A program made the translations under genes and the position numbers. This document shows positions 1 to 8,596 of a DNA stretch of 64,000 nucleotides, one piece after another (position 1 is the stretch's first letter; every line of letters starts with the position of its first letter). The stretch is from Lachnospiraceae bacterium (GTDB lineage: Bacteria > Bacillota > Clostridia > Lachnospirales > Lachnospiraceae). Under the pieces are notes generated by a model, which saw nothing but the letters and a program-made list of their open reading frames with translations, made no database searches and had not been told where the DNA came from. The stretch is from NCBI GenBank assembly GCA_015057635.1, contig SVEB01000011.1:186001-250000 (forward strand), read 5' to 3'.

Positions 1-747
1 GAAGGGGAGAGAAAACGGCAGATTGAGGTATTGGAGTATGGAAAGAAGGTTATTCAGGAGACAAGAAGATGGGATGACAATAAGGATACGAGCTTTTCTA
101 TGAGAACAAAGGAAGATGCGATGGATTATCGCTATTTTCCGGAACCGGACCTTGTACCGGTGGAGATCGATGAGGAGTGGCTTACCTTAATAAAGGAGAA
201 AGAACCGGAATTAAGGGATGCAAAGAGAAAACGTTATCAAGAGGAGTATCAGATTCCGGCTTACGATGCAGGAATTCTGACCGCTTCTAAGCGGATGGCA
301 GATTTGTTTGAGGAAACGATTCAGATATGCGGGAAACCAAAAGAGGTTTCAAACTGGCTGATGGTGGAGACAATGCGGCTTTTAAAAGAGGCAGAACAGG
401 ATGTAGATGATATAACGATTCCCCCAAAGAAGCTGGCAGCTTTGATTGAGATGATCGATCAGGGAAAAATTAATCGGACGGTTGGGAAAGAAGTGTTTGA
501 GCATATCTTTAAGGAAGATGTGGATCCCAAGGAGTATGTAAGACGCAATGGGCTTTCTATCAATCAGGATGACGGAAGGTTAAGAGAAGTGATTCAGAGT
601 GTGATTCAGAATAATCCACAATCTGTCTCGGACTATCATTCCGGGAAAAAAAAGGCGATCGGTTATTTGATCGGGCAGACGATGTTCTACCTTAAAGGAA
701 AGGCCGATCCAGCCAAGGTGCGCATGCTTATGGAGGCAGAACTGTAA
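1..747 (+). CDS. gatB: Aspartyl/glutamyl-tRNA(Asn/Gln) amidotransferase subunit B, C-terminal part (start lies before the window)
   Basis: GatB is the kinase/tRNA-binding subunit of GatCAB, which converts Glu-tRNA(Gln) or Asp-tRNA(Asn) to the correct aminoacyl-tRNA. The frame is open from base 1 (EGERKRQIEVLEYG), so the TTG at 31 is not the start; the N-terminal half lies outside. Seen here: VIQETRRWDD and the SMRTKEDAMDYRYFPEPDL stretch typical of the GatB cradle, then the helical and C-terminal YqeY-like tail (residues about 150-248 of this fragment, with the GKINRTVGKEVFEHIF motif). It is followed by a bidirectional terminator and is convergent with the DHH gene. Confidence 0.96.
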   Translation, partial: EGERKRQIEVLEYGKKVIQETRRWDDNKDTSFSMRTKEDAMDYRYFPEPDLVPVEIDEEWLTLIKEKEPELRDAKRKRYQEEYQIPAYDAGILTASKRMADLFEETIQICGKPKEVSNWLMVETMRLLKEAEQDVDDITIPPKKLAALIEMIDQGKINRTVGKEVFEHIFKEDVDPKEYVRRNGLSINQDDGRLREVIQSVIQNNPQSVSDYHSGKKKAIGYLIGQTMFYLKGKADPAKVRMLMEAEL

Positions 748-801
748 GGTGAAAGAAGCAGGAAGAGAGGGGGCTAGCGTAGAAAGAAGCGGTAAGAGAA
801 G

Positions 802-857
802 CAAAAATCAGTGTGGCAGTTTACGAGTGGTAAGGGAAACTGTCACACTGATTTTTG
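802..857. terminator. Bidirectional terminator between convergent gatB and the DHH gene
   Basis: Arms CAAAAATCAGTGTGGCAGTTT (with its first base at 802) and the complementary arm ending at 857 pair over about 20 bp, with A-rich and T-rich flanks on both sides, so it can serve both strands. It ends exactly next to the stop codon of the DHH gene. Confidence 0.85.
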
Positions 858-1862
858 TTAGCATACGGAGCTGTCGTAGCTAGGAGATGGAAGGCTTGTA
901 AATTGAACTAAGAGAATGAGACGTTCTTCTACGTGTTGCGCGATGGACTCGGCTTCTTTCTCAGAGGTAATGTTCGGGATAAAGCCAGCTGCCATATCGG
1001 AGTGGCCGCCGCCGTCACCTAGGCCGTATAGGGCCTGACGAATGATTTCGCTGGCATCTAATGATTCGTTGGAACTACGGACAGAGAATTTTAATCCTCC
1101 GGCTCGAAAGGAGTAGACCATTACGAATTCCAGTTCAGATAGGGTTAGAAAAAAGTCGGAGACGGAGGCAATGATTCCTTCCGGACAGTTTTTACCGATA
1201 TCTGCAATGCCAATATTGCGACAGATCTTCAGATTTTTAATGGCTTCCTGATAGTTCATTAAGTCACCGCGTTTCAAGCTGCTTGTCTCAAATTTACGGA
1301 GCTTGACTAAGTTCGCTGCTTTGTAAAGAGGAGAGAACATATCGATATCTAAGTCGCTTACACCACGGGACATATGGGCCGTATCCATCTGCTGGCCATA
1401 TACAAGTGCTGTCGCAACATCTTCCGAAAGCGGTATGTCATTTTCAAAAAAGTAGCTGGCAATAATGGAGGAACAAGCGCCGACATTGCTACGGATATCA
1501 TAGAAACGATAGCAGTCGGTATTCTGTTGCTTGTGGTGGTCAATGCATGCAATTTCATTGCCGCGGAGCTCTCTGACATTGATATTGCCTTTTTGTGCAT
1601 CCACAATGACGATCTCATCTTCGGTGAGAATATCCAGATCCTCTACCGGGTACAAAGTGATGTGGAGCAGCTCGATCATTTTTAAGGTATTATCTTTATC
1701 AATAATTCCATGATATGCAATGATGGAATCAATGCCTTTGTAACGTAAGAGTGCCTGCAGTCCCACTGCACTGGCGAGTGCATCCTGATCGGGATAGTTG
1801 TGCATCTGTATGTAGACATGATTTCCTTTTATGCAGCGTACTAATTCATTTAGTTTCGTCAT
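858..1862 (-). CDS. DHH/DHHA1-family phosphoesterase (NrnA-like)
   Basis: About 334 residues, the usual size for NrnA/PAP-phosphatase or oligoribonuclease-like DHH proteins, which hydrolyse short oligonucleotides or nucleotide phosphates using Mn2+. Visible metal-binding motifs: HNYPDQDALASA near the N-terminus, IVDAQKG, CIDHHKQ (the DHH signature) and the GQQMDTAHMSR segment. The C-terminal DHHA1-like part ends with GGGHSDMAAGF, the usual substrate-binding glycine motif. An ATG at 1871 is in frame, but AAAGG lies only one base before it; the second ATG at 1862 has about 10 bases of spacing and is preferred. The exact substrate cannot be told from sequence. Confidence 0.88.
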   Translation of the reverse strand: MTKLNELVRCIKGNHVYIQMHNYPDQDALASAVGLQALLRYKGIDSIIAYHGIIDKDNTLKMIELLHITLYPVEDLDILTEDEIVIVDAQKGNINVRELRGNEIACIDHHKQQNTDCYRFYDIRSNVGACSSIIASYFFENDIPLSEDVATALVYGQQMDTAHMSRGVSDLDIDMFSPLYKAANLVKLRKFETSSLKRGDLMNYQEAIKNLKICRNIGIADIGKNCPEGIIASVSDFFLTLSELEFVMVYSFRAGGLKFSVRSSNESLDASEIIRQALYGLGDGGGHSDMAAGFIPNITSEKEAESIAQHVEERLILLVQFTSLPSPSYDSSVC

Positions 1863-1957
1863 TGCGTTCATACCTTTCTATAACGTTGAGAATAATTATA
1901 CCATATGATGTAAAAAATGACATTAAAAATTCTAATAAATGATACGATAAAAATCAG

Positions 1958-1986
1958 TTGCATTTCAGGGAAAAATCCGTTACACT
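1958..1986 (+). promoter_or_regulatory. Predicted promoter of the riboswitch-purH unit
   Basis: TTGCAT (1958-1963), 17 bases, then TACACT (1981-1986). Transcription would start near 1993, a few bases before the first conserved riboswitch bases. Confidence 0.55.
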
Positions 1987-2000
1987 TTTCTTAGATATAC

Positions 2001-2146
2001 AACTGGCGGAAAATATACGGGAAGAATTCCTGTATATGTGGGGGCTTACCCACAGGGAGTATCATCGATCATAATAAGAATATGCCGACCGCCTGGGCAA
2101 ACACCTGCGCTTATATGCAAAGGGGTTACCCAGGCGGTCTTTTTTG
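2001..2146 (+). promoter_or_regulatory. ZTP (pfl-type) riboswitch with intrinsic terminator, upstream of purH
   Basis: The aptamer shows the conserved parts in order: ACTGGCGGAA, a variable hairpin (2011-2036), ATGTGGGGCTTACCCACA with GGGAGTAT, then ATGCCGACCGCCTGGGCA (2083-2100). These match the known ZTP aptamer layout, including the terminal CCGCCTGGGCA pseudoknot/P3 element. The strand GACCGCCTGGG also pairs with CCCAGGCGGTC (2129-2139), followed by six T, so aptamer P3 and a terminator compete. Known biology: ZTP/ZMP (AICAR nucleotide) binding turns transcription on. The next gene uses AICAR nucleotide as substrate, which fits. Confidence 0.9.
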
Positions 2147-2193
2147 CGTTTTTAAGCGTCAATCATTTATTCTTATTTTTGGGAGGTCAAAGT

Positions 2194-3747
2194 ATGAGAG
2201 CATTAATCAGTGTATCAGACAAAACAGGAATCGTGGAATTCGCAAAGGAATTAGAAAACCTTGGAGTGGAGATCATTTCTACCGGAGGTACTTATCATAA
2301 ACTGACAGAAGCAGGCGTAAAGGCAATGGAGATTTCCGAATTAACCGGTTTTCCGGAATGTTTAGACGGACGTGTGAAGACTCTTCATCCAATCGTACAT
2401 GCCGGAATCCTTGCTATGAGAAGCAACGAAAACCATATGCAGCAGTTAACCGACTTAAATATTGAAACAATCGATATGGTAGTCGTAAACTTATATCCAT
2501 TTAAAGCAACGATCCTAAAGGATGGCGTGACGAGAGCAGAAGCGGTAGAGAATATCGATATCGGAGGCCCTACTATGCTAAGAAGCGCTGCAAAGAATTA
2601 TCAGGATGTGGCGGTTGTTGTGGATCCGGCAGACTATGAGACTATTTTAACACAGTTAAAAGAGAACAAGGAGGTTTCTCTTGATACGAAGTTCTATCTG
2701 ATGCAGAAAGTGTTCATGCATACAGCGAGCTATGATACGATGATTGCAGATTATCTGAAGAAGGAGAGAAACGATCATTCCCTCCCTAACACCCTTACCA
2801 TGACATTTGAAAAGGTACAGGATATGAGATACGGAGAGAATCCTCATCAGAAAGCAGCATTTTATCGCGAGATCGGCAAGAAGAAAGGTTCTATTACCGA
2901 TGCCGTTCAGTTAAATGGCAAGGAGCTTTCCTTTAATAATATTAATGATACAAACGGCGCCCTTGAGTTATTAAAAGAATTCACCGAGCCAACTGTTGTT
3001 GCATGCAAACACGGAAACCCATGCGGTGTTGGCTCTGATGCGGATATCGTAAAGGCTTGGGAAAAAGCATTTGATGCGGATAAGGTATCCATCTATGGCG
3101 GTATTGTGGTAGTGAACCGTGAAGTGACGTTAGAGCTTGCTGAGAAGATGAAGCCGGTATTCTTAGAAGTTGTAGTAGCACCATCTTATCAGAAGGAAGC
3201 ATTGGAATTATTCCAGACAAAGAAGAATATCCGTATTTTAGAGTTAAAGGATATTGAAGTGCCACAGAGCGGCAATGCGTACGACTTAAAGAAGGTAAAT
3301 GGCGGACTGATTGTACAGACAATCAATGACAAAGTTTATAACGAAGCGGATTTAAAGGTTGTGACAGATCGTGCCCCATCCGAAAAGGAAATGGAAGATA
3401 TGAAGTTTGCATGGAAAGTCGTGAAGTTTACAAAGTCTAACGGCATTGCGCTTGCAAAGGATAAACAGTCGATCGGAATCGGACCTGGCCAGGTTAGTCG
3501 TGTATGGGCTGCTAAGCAGAGCATTGACCACGCACATGAGTTAATCGGGCCGGATGCGACAAAGGGTGCAGTTATGGCTTCTGACGCTTTCTTCCCATTT
3601 GATGATTGTGTGGAAGCAGCGCATCAGGCAGGCATTACAGCCATCATTCAGCCAGGCGGCTCTATCCGTGATGAAGATTCCATCAAAAAATGCAACGAAT
3701 ACGGCATTGCTATGATCTTCACGGGCATGAGACATTTCAAACACTAG
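2194..3747 (+). CDS. purH: Bifunctional AICAR formyltransferase / IMP cyclohydrolase
   Basis: 517 residues, the normal PurH length. It carries out the last two steps of purine synthesis, AICAR to FAICAR to IMP. The N-terminal cyclohydrolase domain starts [18 protein letters not shown] and has the STGGTYHKL and [15 protein letters not shown] motifs. The C-terminal AICARFT part has [26 protein letters not shown] (catalytic Lys-His region), SDAFFPFDD and the final GMRHFKH. The frame is open upstream into the riboswitch, but the ATG at 2194 with GGGAGGT at 2181-2187 is the proper start. It stands alone, not in a purine operon, and is controlled by the ZTP riboswitch before it. Confidence 0.98.
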   Translation: MRALISVSDKTGIVEFAKELENLGVEIISTGGTYHKLTEAGVKAMEISELTGFPECLDGRVKTLHPIVHAGILAMRSNENHMQQLTDLNIETIDMVVVNLYPFKATILKDGVTRAEAVENIDIGGPTMLRSAAKNYQDVAVVVDPADYETILTQLKENKEVSLDTKFYLMQKVFMHTASYDTMIADYLKKERNDHSLPNTLTMTFEKVQDMRYGENPHQKAAFYREIGKKKGSITDAVQLNGKELSFNNINDTNGALELLKEFTEPTVVACKHGNPCGVGSDADIVKAWEKAFDADKVSIYGGIVVVNREVTLELAEKMKPVFLEVVVAPSYQKEALELFQTKKNIRILELKDIEVPQSGNAYDLKKVNGGLIVQTINDKVYNEADLKVVTDRAPSEKEMEDMKFAWKVVKFTKSNGIALAKDKQSIGIGPGQVSRVWAAKQSIDHAHELIGPDATKGAVMASDAFFPFDDCVEAAHQAGITAIIQPGGSIRDEDSIKKCNEYGIAMIFTGMRHFKH

Positions 3748-3774
3748 ACCTTTAAGGGGACACAATAGCCTGGT

Positions 3775-3860
3775 GAGCTGGGATTTGGGAAAATTCAGAC
3801 ACCTTTGCTTCGATTCTAAATCTTGAATTTTCTAATATGCATTTTACAAAAGATAAAAAG
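3775..3860 (+). repeat. Half copy of the long palindromic element found at 53.6 kb
   Basis: CTTTGCTTCGATTC (3803-3816) and TTTTCTAATATG (3828-3839) recur at 53659-53672 and 53684-53695 with the same 11-base spacing but different spacer sequence. A run ACAAAAGATAAAAAG follows, like the simple repeats beside the other palindromes. No matching right arm was found here, so this looks like a solo or degraded arm just after purH. Confidence 0.5.
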
Positions 3861-3971
3861 CGAGAGGTATCAAATAAGAAATAAAGTACAGAAAGGGAAG
3901 AAATAAAAAAGTATGAGTATAAATTGAAAGCTTTGGCTATAATAGTAATGTTCTTTCTTCCCATTAATAAT

Positions 3972-4009
3972 AAAATCCCGGAATCTGTCGGACAGATTTC
4001 GGGATTTTT
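3972..4009. terminator. Intrinsic terminator (probably of purH)
   Basis: AAAATCCCGGAATCTGTC pairs with GACAGATTTCGGGATTTTT around a short loop; A-run before and T-run after, so it could act on both strands. Confidence 0.8.
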
Positions 4010-4094
4010 AGTTTACTCGGAGTTCGATCTTTTTATTTTTTGAAGTGAGAGGCTGGATTTACAAGGGTTTTACATGGAATTCACAGAAGTATGA

Positions 4095-4123
4095 TTGAGA
4101 GAAGGAGGAAAGCCAGGTATAAT
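4095..4123 (+). promoter_or_regulatory. Predicted promoter of a small transcription unit
   Basis: TTGAGA (4095-4100), 17 bases, TATAAT (4118-4123). A terminator follows at 4427-4461, which would give a transcript of about 330 bases. Confidence 0.5.
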
Positions 4124-4129
4124 AAAGGC

Positions 4130-4246
4130 ATGATGGACAGAAAATGGTGCAGCGTTAACGGGAGAGATTATGGGATCTCAAAAGAAGAGTGTAATGTGGG
4201 CACGTTTTATGAAATCGCATTTATGATCATAATGAAAAATGAATGA
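4130..4246 (+). CDS. Possible small protein, 38 residues, unknown
   Basis: The frame begins ATG ATG GAC and reads MMDRKWCSVNGRDYGISK, ending ...FMIIMKNE. The start falls right at the expected transcription start of the promoter above, so it would be leaderless; the only Shine-Dalgarno-like AAGGAGG is upstream of the -10 box. The residue mix looks protein-like, with a hydrophobic end, but no family is recognised. It may be spurious, with the region acting as an RNA. Confidence 0.25.
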   Translation: MMDRKWCSVNGRDYGISKEECNVGTFYEIAFMIIMKNE

Positions 4247-4261
4247 AAAGGATGAAATCAG

Positions 4262-4372
4262 ATGGATGACTGGGAAGAGAATGAGTTGGATGAGTACGGG
4301 GAAGACGAAGATGAGAATGGAAGCTTTGCCGGCAAAATGATGGAACTTCTTAGGATACCGGAAATGGACTGA
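4262..4372 (+). CDS. Possible small acidic protein, 36 residues, unknown
   Basis: Reads MDDWEENELDEYGEDEDENG then SFAGKMMELLRIPEMD. About 40% of residues are Asp or Glu, followed by a short amphipathic end. AAAAGGAT lies about 10 bases before the ATG. It sits between a predicted promoter (4095-4123) and a terminator (4427-4461), which supports a separate small gene. No family recognised. Confidence 0.35.
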   Translation: MDDWEENELDEYGEDEDENGSFAGKMMELLRIPEMD

Positions 4373-4426
4373 TTGAATGGGTAAGGATGTGGATGAAATG
4401 AAAAAAATCGAATATAAGATAAAGTA

Positions 4427-4461
4427 AAAGACCTCTGAAAGAAAAAATCAGAGGTCTTTTT
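4427..4461 (+). terminator. Intrinsic terminator of the small unit
   Basis: AGACCTCTGA pairs with TCAGAGGTCT around a short A-rich loop and is followed by TTTTT. Confidence 0.8.
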
Positions 4462-4555
4462 ATATGCTTATTTAGGGTCTGACACTCCGGAAAAAGAGTA
4501 TGAAGGATAAAAAAGAGAAAGGAATCAGAAGACTCCTTTAAGAATAGACTAGTAT

Positions 4556-4668
4556 GGGCAGAACAAAAGTGTTATGTTTTGATCGTACGATTGGATAATA
4601 AGAAAATCTTTCGGATATTTCATAATATGTACTACGATACTACATAACACTTTCGTTTGTCACAACCC
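4556..4668. repeat. Imperfect long hairpin downstream of cspA
   Basis: The left arm (4556-4576, containing CAAAAGTGTTATG) pairs with the right arm (4643-4668, CATAACACTTTCGTTTG), and the inner GATCGTA pairs with TACGAT. It lies 3' of the cold-shock gene on the minus strand and may be its terminator or a structured RNA; there is no clear T-run. Confidence 0.4.
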
Positions 4669-4752
4669 ACCCAATCATAACGCTATATGTTCTAAAAGCA
4701 GAATGTTCTGCATTTAAGTCCTATATAAAAATTACGATCTTACGGTTTTGGA

Positions 4753-4953
4753 TTATAATCTTGTAACGTTAGCTGCCTGAGGTCCTTTTTCACCTTCAAC
4801 AACTTCGAATTCAACTGCTTCGCCTTCTTCAAGAACTTTGAAGCCGTCCATGTTTAATGCTGAGAAGTGAACGAATACATCGTTGCCTGCTTCATCAGAG
4901 ATAAAACCAAAACCTTTTTTTGCGTTAAACCATTTAACTGTACCTTTTTTCAT
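4753..4953 (-). CDS. csp: Cold-shock protein, CspA family
   Basis: 66 residues, a single cold-shock domain, standard size. It binds single-stranded RNA/DNA and acts as an RNA chaperone. RNP1 is KGFGFI and RNP2 is DVFVHF, preceded by [11 protein letters not shown]. The RBS AGGAGG is well placed. An upstream TTGACA/TAGATT promoter and a dyad around it are listed separately. Confidence 0.97.
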   Translation of the reverse strand: MKKGTVKWFNAKKGFGFISDEAGNDVFVHFSALNMDGFKVLEEGEAVEFEVVEGEKGPQAANVTRL

Positions 4954-4982
4954 AAAAGTGCCTCCTAAGAACTGATAAAAAT

Positions 4983-5043
4983 AGTAGATTACCTTTTCGG
5001 TTCATCTGAACTATAATCTACCATATTTTGATTAAATTGTCAA
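4983..5043 (-). promoter_or_regulatory. cspA promoter with overlapping inverted repeat
   Basis: On the minus strand TTGACA (5043-5038), 17 bases, TAGATT (5020-5015). The sequence GTAGATTA at the promoter recurs inverted near 4984-4992 (TAATCTAC on the minus strand). The repeat spans the -10 box and early transcribed region, so it could be an operator-like dyad or an RNA fold if transcription starts further upstream. Confidence 0.5.
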
Positions 5044-5258
5044 TTTATTTTTGTAAAATTATGCATAATTTAAGTGTATTTTTTACTATTTATCATTAAT
5101 TGTGAATAATAGGGGATTTTTTATCATGATTTGTAAAATGCAGAATTGTCAGACATAAGTTTTAGCATCTAGCACTCATTCCCTAAGATTATCTTACAAT
5201 GTCTTTATTTCGCTAATTCGTTACACTTCAGTGCAAAAAAACGGGGCAGGTTTTTCAC

Positions 5259-5286
5259 TGACAAATATGCCATATTATGCTATAAT
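5259..5286 (+). promoter_or_regulatory. Predicted promoter of the M16C peptidase gene
   Basis: Extended -10 TGCTATAAT (TATAAT at 5281-5286) with a weak -35 (TGACAA, 5259-5264, 16-base gap). The rest of the AT-rich interval 5050-5250 shows no further recognisable feature. Confidence 0.45.
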
Positions 5287-5393
5287 CAAGGAATGAGGCA
5301 AAATTAGAATAAGTTATGAAAAGCAGTGTAATAATGCTGTTAGAGTGGAAATGATGCACGAACTTAGTGATCCACAGAGATAGGAGAGTAACG

Positions 5394-8384
5394 ATGACAA
5401 AAAGTTTAAAGAACGGAAATGAGCTTAAGAACCTGAATGCATTTCAGCTTGAGTATGAAGAAGATTTAAAAGATACCCAAAGCCTTGGGGCGGTGTTACG
5501 TCATAAAAAATCCGGTGCAAGAATTTGCATCGTATCCAACGACGACGATAATAAAGTATTCTTTATAGGATTCAGGACACCGCCTGCAGATTCCACAGGG
5601 GTTGCACATATTATCGAACATACGGTATTATGCGGATCAAAAAACTTCCCGGCAAAGGATCCATTTATCGAACTGACAAAAGGATCGTTAAATACATTCT
5701 TAAATGCGATGACATACTCCGATAAGACCGTATATCCGATTGCAAGCTGCAACGATCAGGACTTCCAGAACCTGATGCATGTGTATATGGATGCGGTATT
5801 CTATCCAAACATTTATAAAGGAAAAGAAATCTTCGAACAGGAAGGCTGGCATTATGAATTAGAGAATAAGGATGCCGAATTAAAGATTAACGGTATCGTA
5901 TACAGTGAGATGAAGGGAGCATTCTCTTCACCGGAGTCTCAGCTGTTCCGTGAGATTCAGGCAAGCCTTTATCCAGACACTTCTTATGGCGTGGAATCCG
6001 GCGGTAATCCGGATTTTATCCCGGATCTGACATACGATGCATATCTTGATTTTCATCGCAAGTACTATCATCCGGCAAACAGTTACATCTATTTATATGG
6101 AAATATGGATGTAATAGAGAAGTTAGAATGGCTCGACAAAGAATATCTGTCCCATTTTGAACCGCTATCCGTAGATTCTGAAATTCCGGAACAGAAAGCA
6201 TTTAAAGAGAGCAAGAAAATCGAAAGTTTTTATTCCTTAAGCGATTCTGAGGAGGAGAAGGGGAATACCTATCTTACCTATAATATCGTGACAGGAAAAT
6301 CCGTGGATGTGAAGTTATGCTATGCGCTTCAGATTTTAGAGTCAGCACTGCTATCTTCACCTGGTGCTCCATTAAAGCAGGCACTTATTGATGCCGGGAT
6401 CGGAAAGGACATTCTAAGCTCAGTTGATACGGAGCTGTTACAGCCAAACTTCACGATTATCGCAAAGAATGCGGATTATGAGCAGAATGAGCAGTTTGTT
6501 TCCATTATCCGTACAAAATTAGAAGAGATCGTAAAAGAGGGCATCAATGAGAAATCCATTCGTGCGGCTTTAAATAACTTAGAGTTTAAGTATCGAGAAG
6601 CAGATTTTGGACAGTTCCCGAAAGGACTTTTAAACGGTCTTCAGATGATGGGGACCTGGCTTTATGATGATACGAAAGCATTTGCGTATATGCATGGAAA
6701 TGATGTCTTTGCCGAATTAAAGAAGGAAATCGGCACTGGATACTATGAAGAGCTGATCCGTAAGTGTCTCTTAGACAATACGCATATGACCAACCTGATC
6801 CTGCGTCCGAAGAAAGGCCTTAATACAGCAAAAGAAGAAGCATTAAAAGAAAAGCTTGCTTCTTATAAGAACAGCCTTACTGACGAAGAAAAAGAACAGT
6901 TAGTATTAAACACAAAGAATCTGATCGCTTATCAGGAGACACCATCCACGAAGGAAGAATTAGAGAAGATTCCACTATTAAATCGTGAGGATATTGAAAA
7001 AGAGGCACCTAAGCTTTACAATACCGTAAAAAGCGCCAAAGACATGCCGGTTATACATCATGAAGTATTTACAAACGGCATCTCTTATGTGAAAGGTATC
7101 TTCGGATTAAGCGAGGTAGAGAAAGATCTCCTTCCATATCTGAACTTCTTCTCTTCCGTATTAGGCTATATGGATACAACAAATTATAGCTTCTTAGAGT
7201 TAGCGAATGAGGTGAATATCTATACGGGCGGAATCAGTACCGATCTGACTATTTTTAATAAGAAGAACGATCCGGATTACTATCGTCCGGTATTTATGAT
7301 GTCTGTCAAGATGTTATATGAACAGACTGAAAAGGCATTTGAATTAATGAAAGAGATCATCCTGGAGACAAAATTCGAAGATTCTAAGCGTCTGCTTGAA
7401 ATTATCCGTGAGATTAAGTCAAGACTTCAGATGAAGATGAATTCCAGCGGCCATAATGTGGCAGTGGACCGTGCCTTCTCTTATTTTGAAGAAAGCGGCT
7501 ATTATAACGATGTGACAAAGGGAATCGGTTATTATCGCTTTATTTCAGAATTGGAAGAAAATTTCGAGGATAGAAAAGAAGAACTGGTTAAGAATCTGAA
7601 GAGATTAGTAGAACAGATCTTTAATAAAGAGAGTGCGGTACTAAGCATTACGGCTGAGGAAGAAGGGTATGAGAAAGCAGCAGCCCTGATCCCATCCTTT
7701 ATGGATGCAATTGATCATGGAAGAGCGAAAGCAGAAAAGACAGAAGATGGCGTGCCATTCAGCGACCGTATCAGACCGGCTCATTTTGGATTCCAGTATG
7801 AGAAGAAAAATGAAGGATTTAAGTATTCCGGACAGGTACAGTATGTGGCATGTGCGGGTAACTATATTGCAAAAGGCTTTGAACCGACAGGCGCTCTTAA
7901 GATCCTACGGATGATCCTAAGCTATGATTATCTGTGGAATAATATTCGTGTAAAGGGCGGCGCTTATGGATGTATGTGTTCCTTCTCAGGCATGGACGGT
8001 TCTTCCTACATGGTATCTTACCGTGATCCGAACTTAAAAGAGACAAAGGATGTATATGAACACACCTATGATTACATTAAGAATTTTAATGTAGATGAGC
8101 GTGACATGACAAAGTATATCATTGGAACTATGAGTATGGTAGATACTCCTCTGACTCCGATGATGAAAGGAAGCCGTTCCTTAAATGCGTATATGAGCAA
8201 TGTTTCGATGGATGATATTCAGAAGGACCGTGATCAGATCCTAAGCGCAGGGGTAGCGGACATTCAGGCACTAGCAGACCTTGTGAAGGCTGTAGTCGAT
8301 CAGGACAATTTCTGTGTGATCGGAAATGAAGCAAAGATTGCAGCGAATGAGGATCTGTTTAAAGAAGTAAAACCTCTGATGTAG
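5394..8384 (+). CDS. Large M16C-family zinc metallopeptidase (presequence protease-like)
   Basis: 996 residues, typical of the one-chain PreP/insulinase-like M16C peptidases, which degrade peptides inside a closed chamber. The inverted zinc motif HIIEH is at about residues 72-76 and the distal Glu is in the NGIVYSEMKGAFSSPES region. The second, inactive half carries the usual FKYSGQVQYVACAGNY and RVKGGAYGCM stretches. An in-frame GTG lies at 5367, but ATG 5394 has AGGAG 10 bases before it and is preferred. No signal peptide, so it is cytoplasmic. It is probably transcribed alone. Confidence 0.93.
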   Translation: MTKSLKNGNELKNLNAFQLEYEEDLKDTQSLGAVLRHKKSGARICIVSNDDDNKVFFIGFRTPPADSTGVAHIIEHTVLCGSKNFPAKDPFIELTKGSLNTFLNAMTYSDKTVYPIASCNDQDFQNLMHVYMDAVFYPNIYKGKEIFEQEGWHYELENKDAELKINGIVYSEMKGAFSSPESQLFREIQASLYPDTSYGVESGGNPDFIPDLTYDAYLDFHRKYYHPANSYIYLYGNMDVIEKLEWLDKEYLSHFEPLSVDSEIPEQKAFKESKKIESFYSLSDSEEEKGNTYLTYNIVTGKSVDVKLCYALQILESALLSSPGAPLKQALIDAGIGKDILSSVDTELLQPNFTIIAKNADYEQNEQFVSIIRTKLEEIVKEGINEKSIRAALNNLEFKYREADFGQFPKGLLNGLQMMGTWLYDDTKAFAYMHGNDVFAELKKEIGTGYYEELIRKCLLDNTHMTNLILRPKKGLNTAKEEALKEKLASYKNSLTDEEKEQLVLNTKNLIAYQETPSTKEELEKIPLLNREDIEKEAPKLYNTVKSAKDMPVIHHEVFTNGISYVKGIFGLSEVEKDLLPYLNFFSSVLGYMDTTNYSFLELANEVNIYTGGISTDLTIFNKKNDPDYYRPVFMMSVKMLYEQTEKAFELMKEIILETKFEDSKRLLEIIREIKSRLQMKMNSSGHNVAVDRAFSYFEESGYYNDVTKGIGYYRFISELEENFEDRKEELVKNLKRLVEQIFNKESAVLSITAEEEGYEKAAALIPSFMDAIDHGRAKAEKTEDGVPFSDRIRPAHFGFQYEKKNEGFKYSGQVQYVACAGNYIAKGFEPTGALKILRMILSYDYLWNNIRVKGGAYGCMCSFSGMDGSSYMVSYRDPNLKETKDVYEHTYDYIKNFNVDERDMTKYIIGTMSMVDTPLTPMMKGSRSLNAYMSNVSMDDIQKDRDQILSAGVADIQALADLVKAVVDQDNFCVIGNEAKIAANEDLFKEVKPLM

Positions 8385-8464
8385 GAACCATTCCCGATCC
8401 TATTCCATATGATAAAATAGGGTCATTTTATAGAATACTGTTGTGCTTTTTTTGATAATCGGGT

Positions 8465-8491
8465 AGTATAGACACAAGGTTTGTCTATACT
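8465..8491. repeat. Perfect 10-bp inverted repeat between the peptidase gene and era
   Basis: AGTATAGACA (8465-8474) and TGTCTATACT (8482-8491) are exact complements with a 7-base loop. There is no T-run after it, so an operator or RNA hairpin is as likely as a terminator. Confidence 0.5.
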
Positions 8492-8596
8492 GCCGGCGAC
8501 AGTATTGTCCCTGACAGAAGAGGCAGAGGAACTTTTTTGATAAGAAAATAGGAAATTCTTTTTACAGTGTAAGAAAGAACACAATGGAGGAACAAA

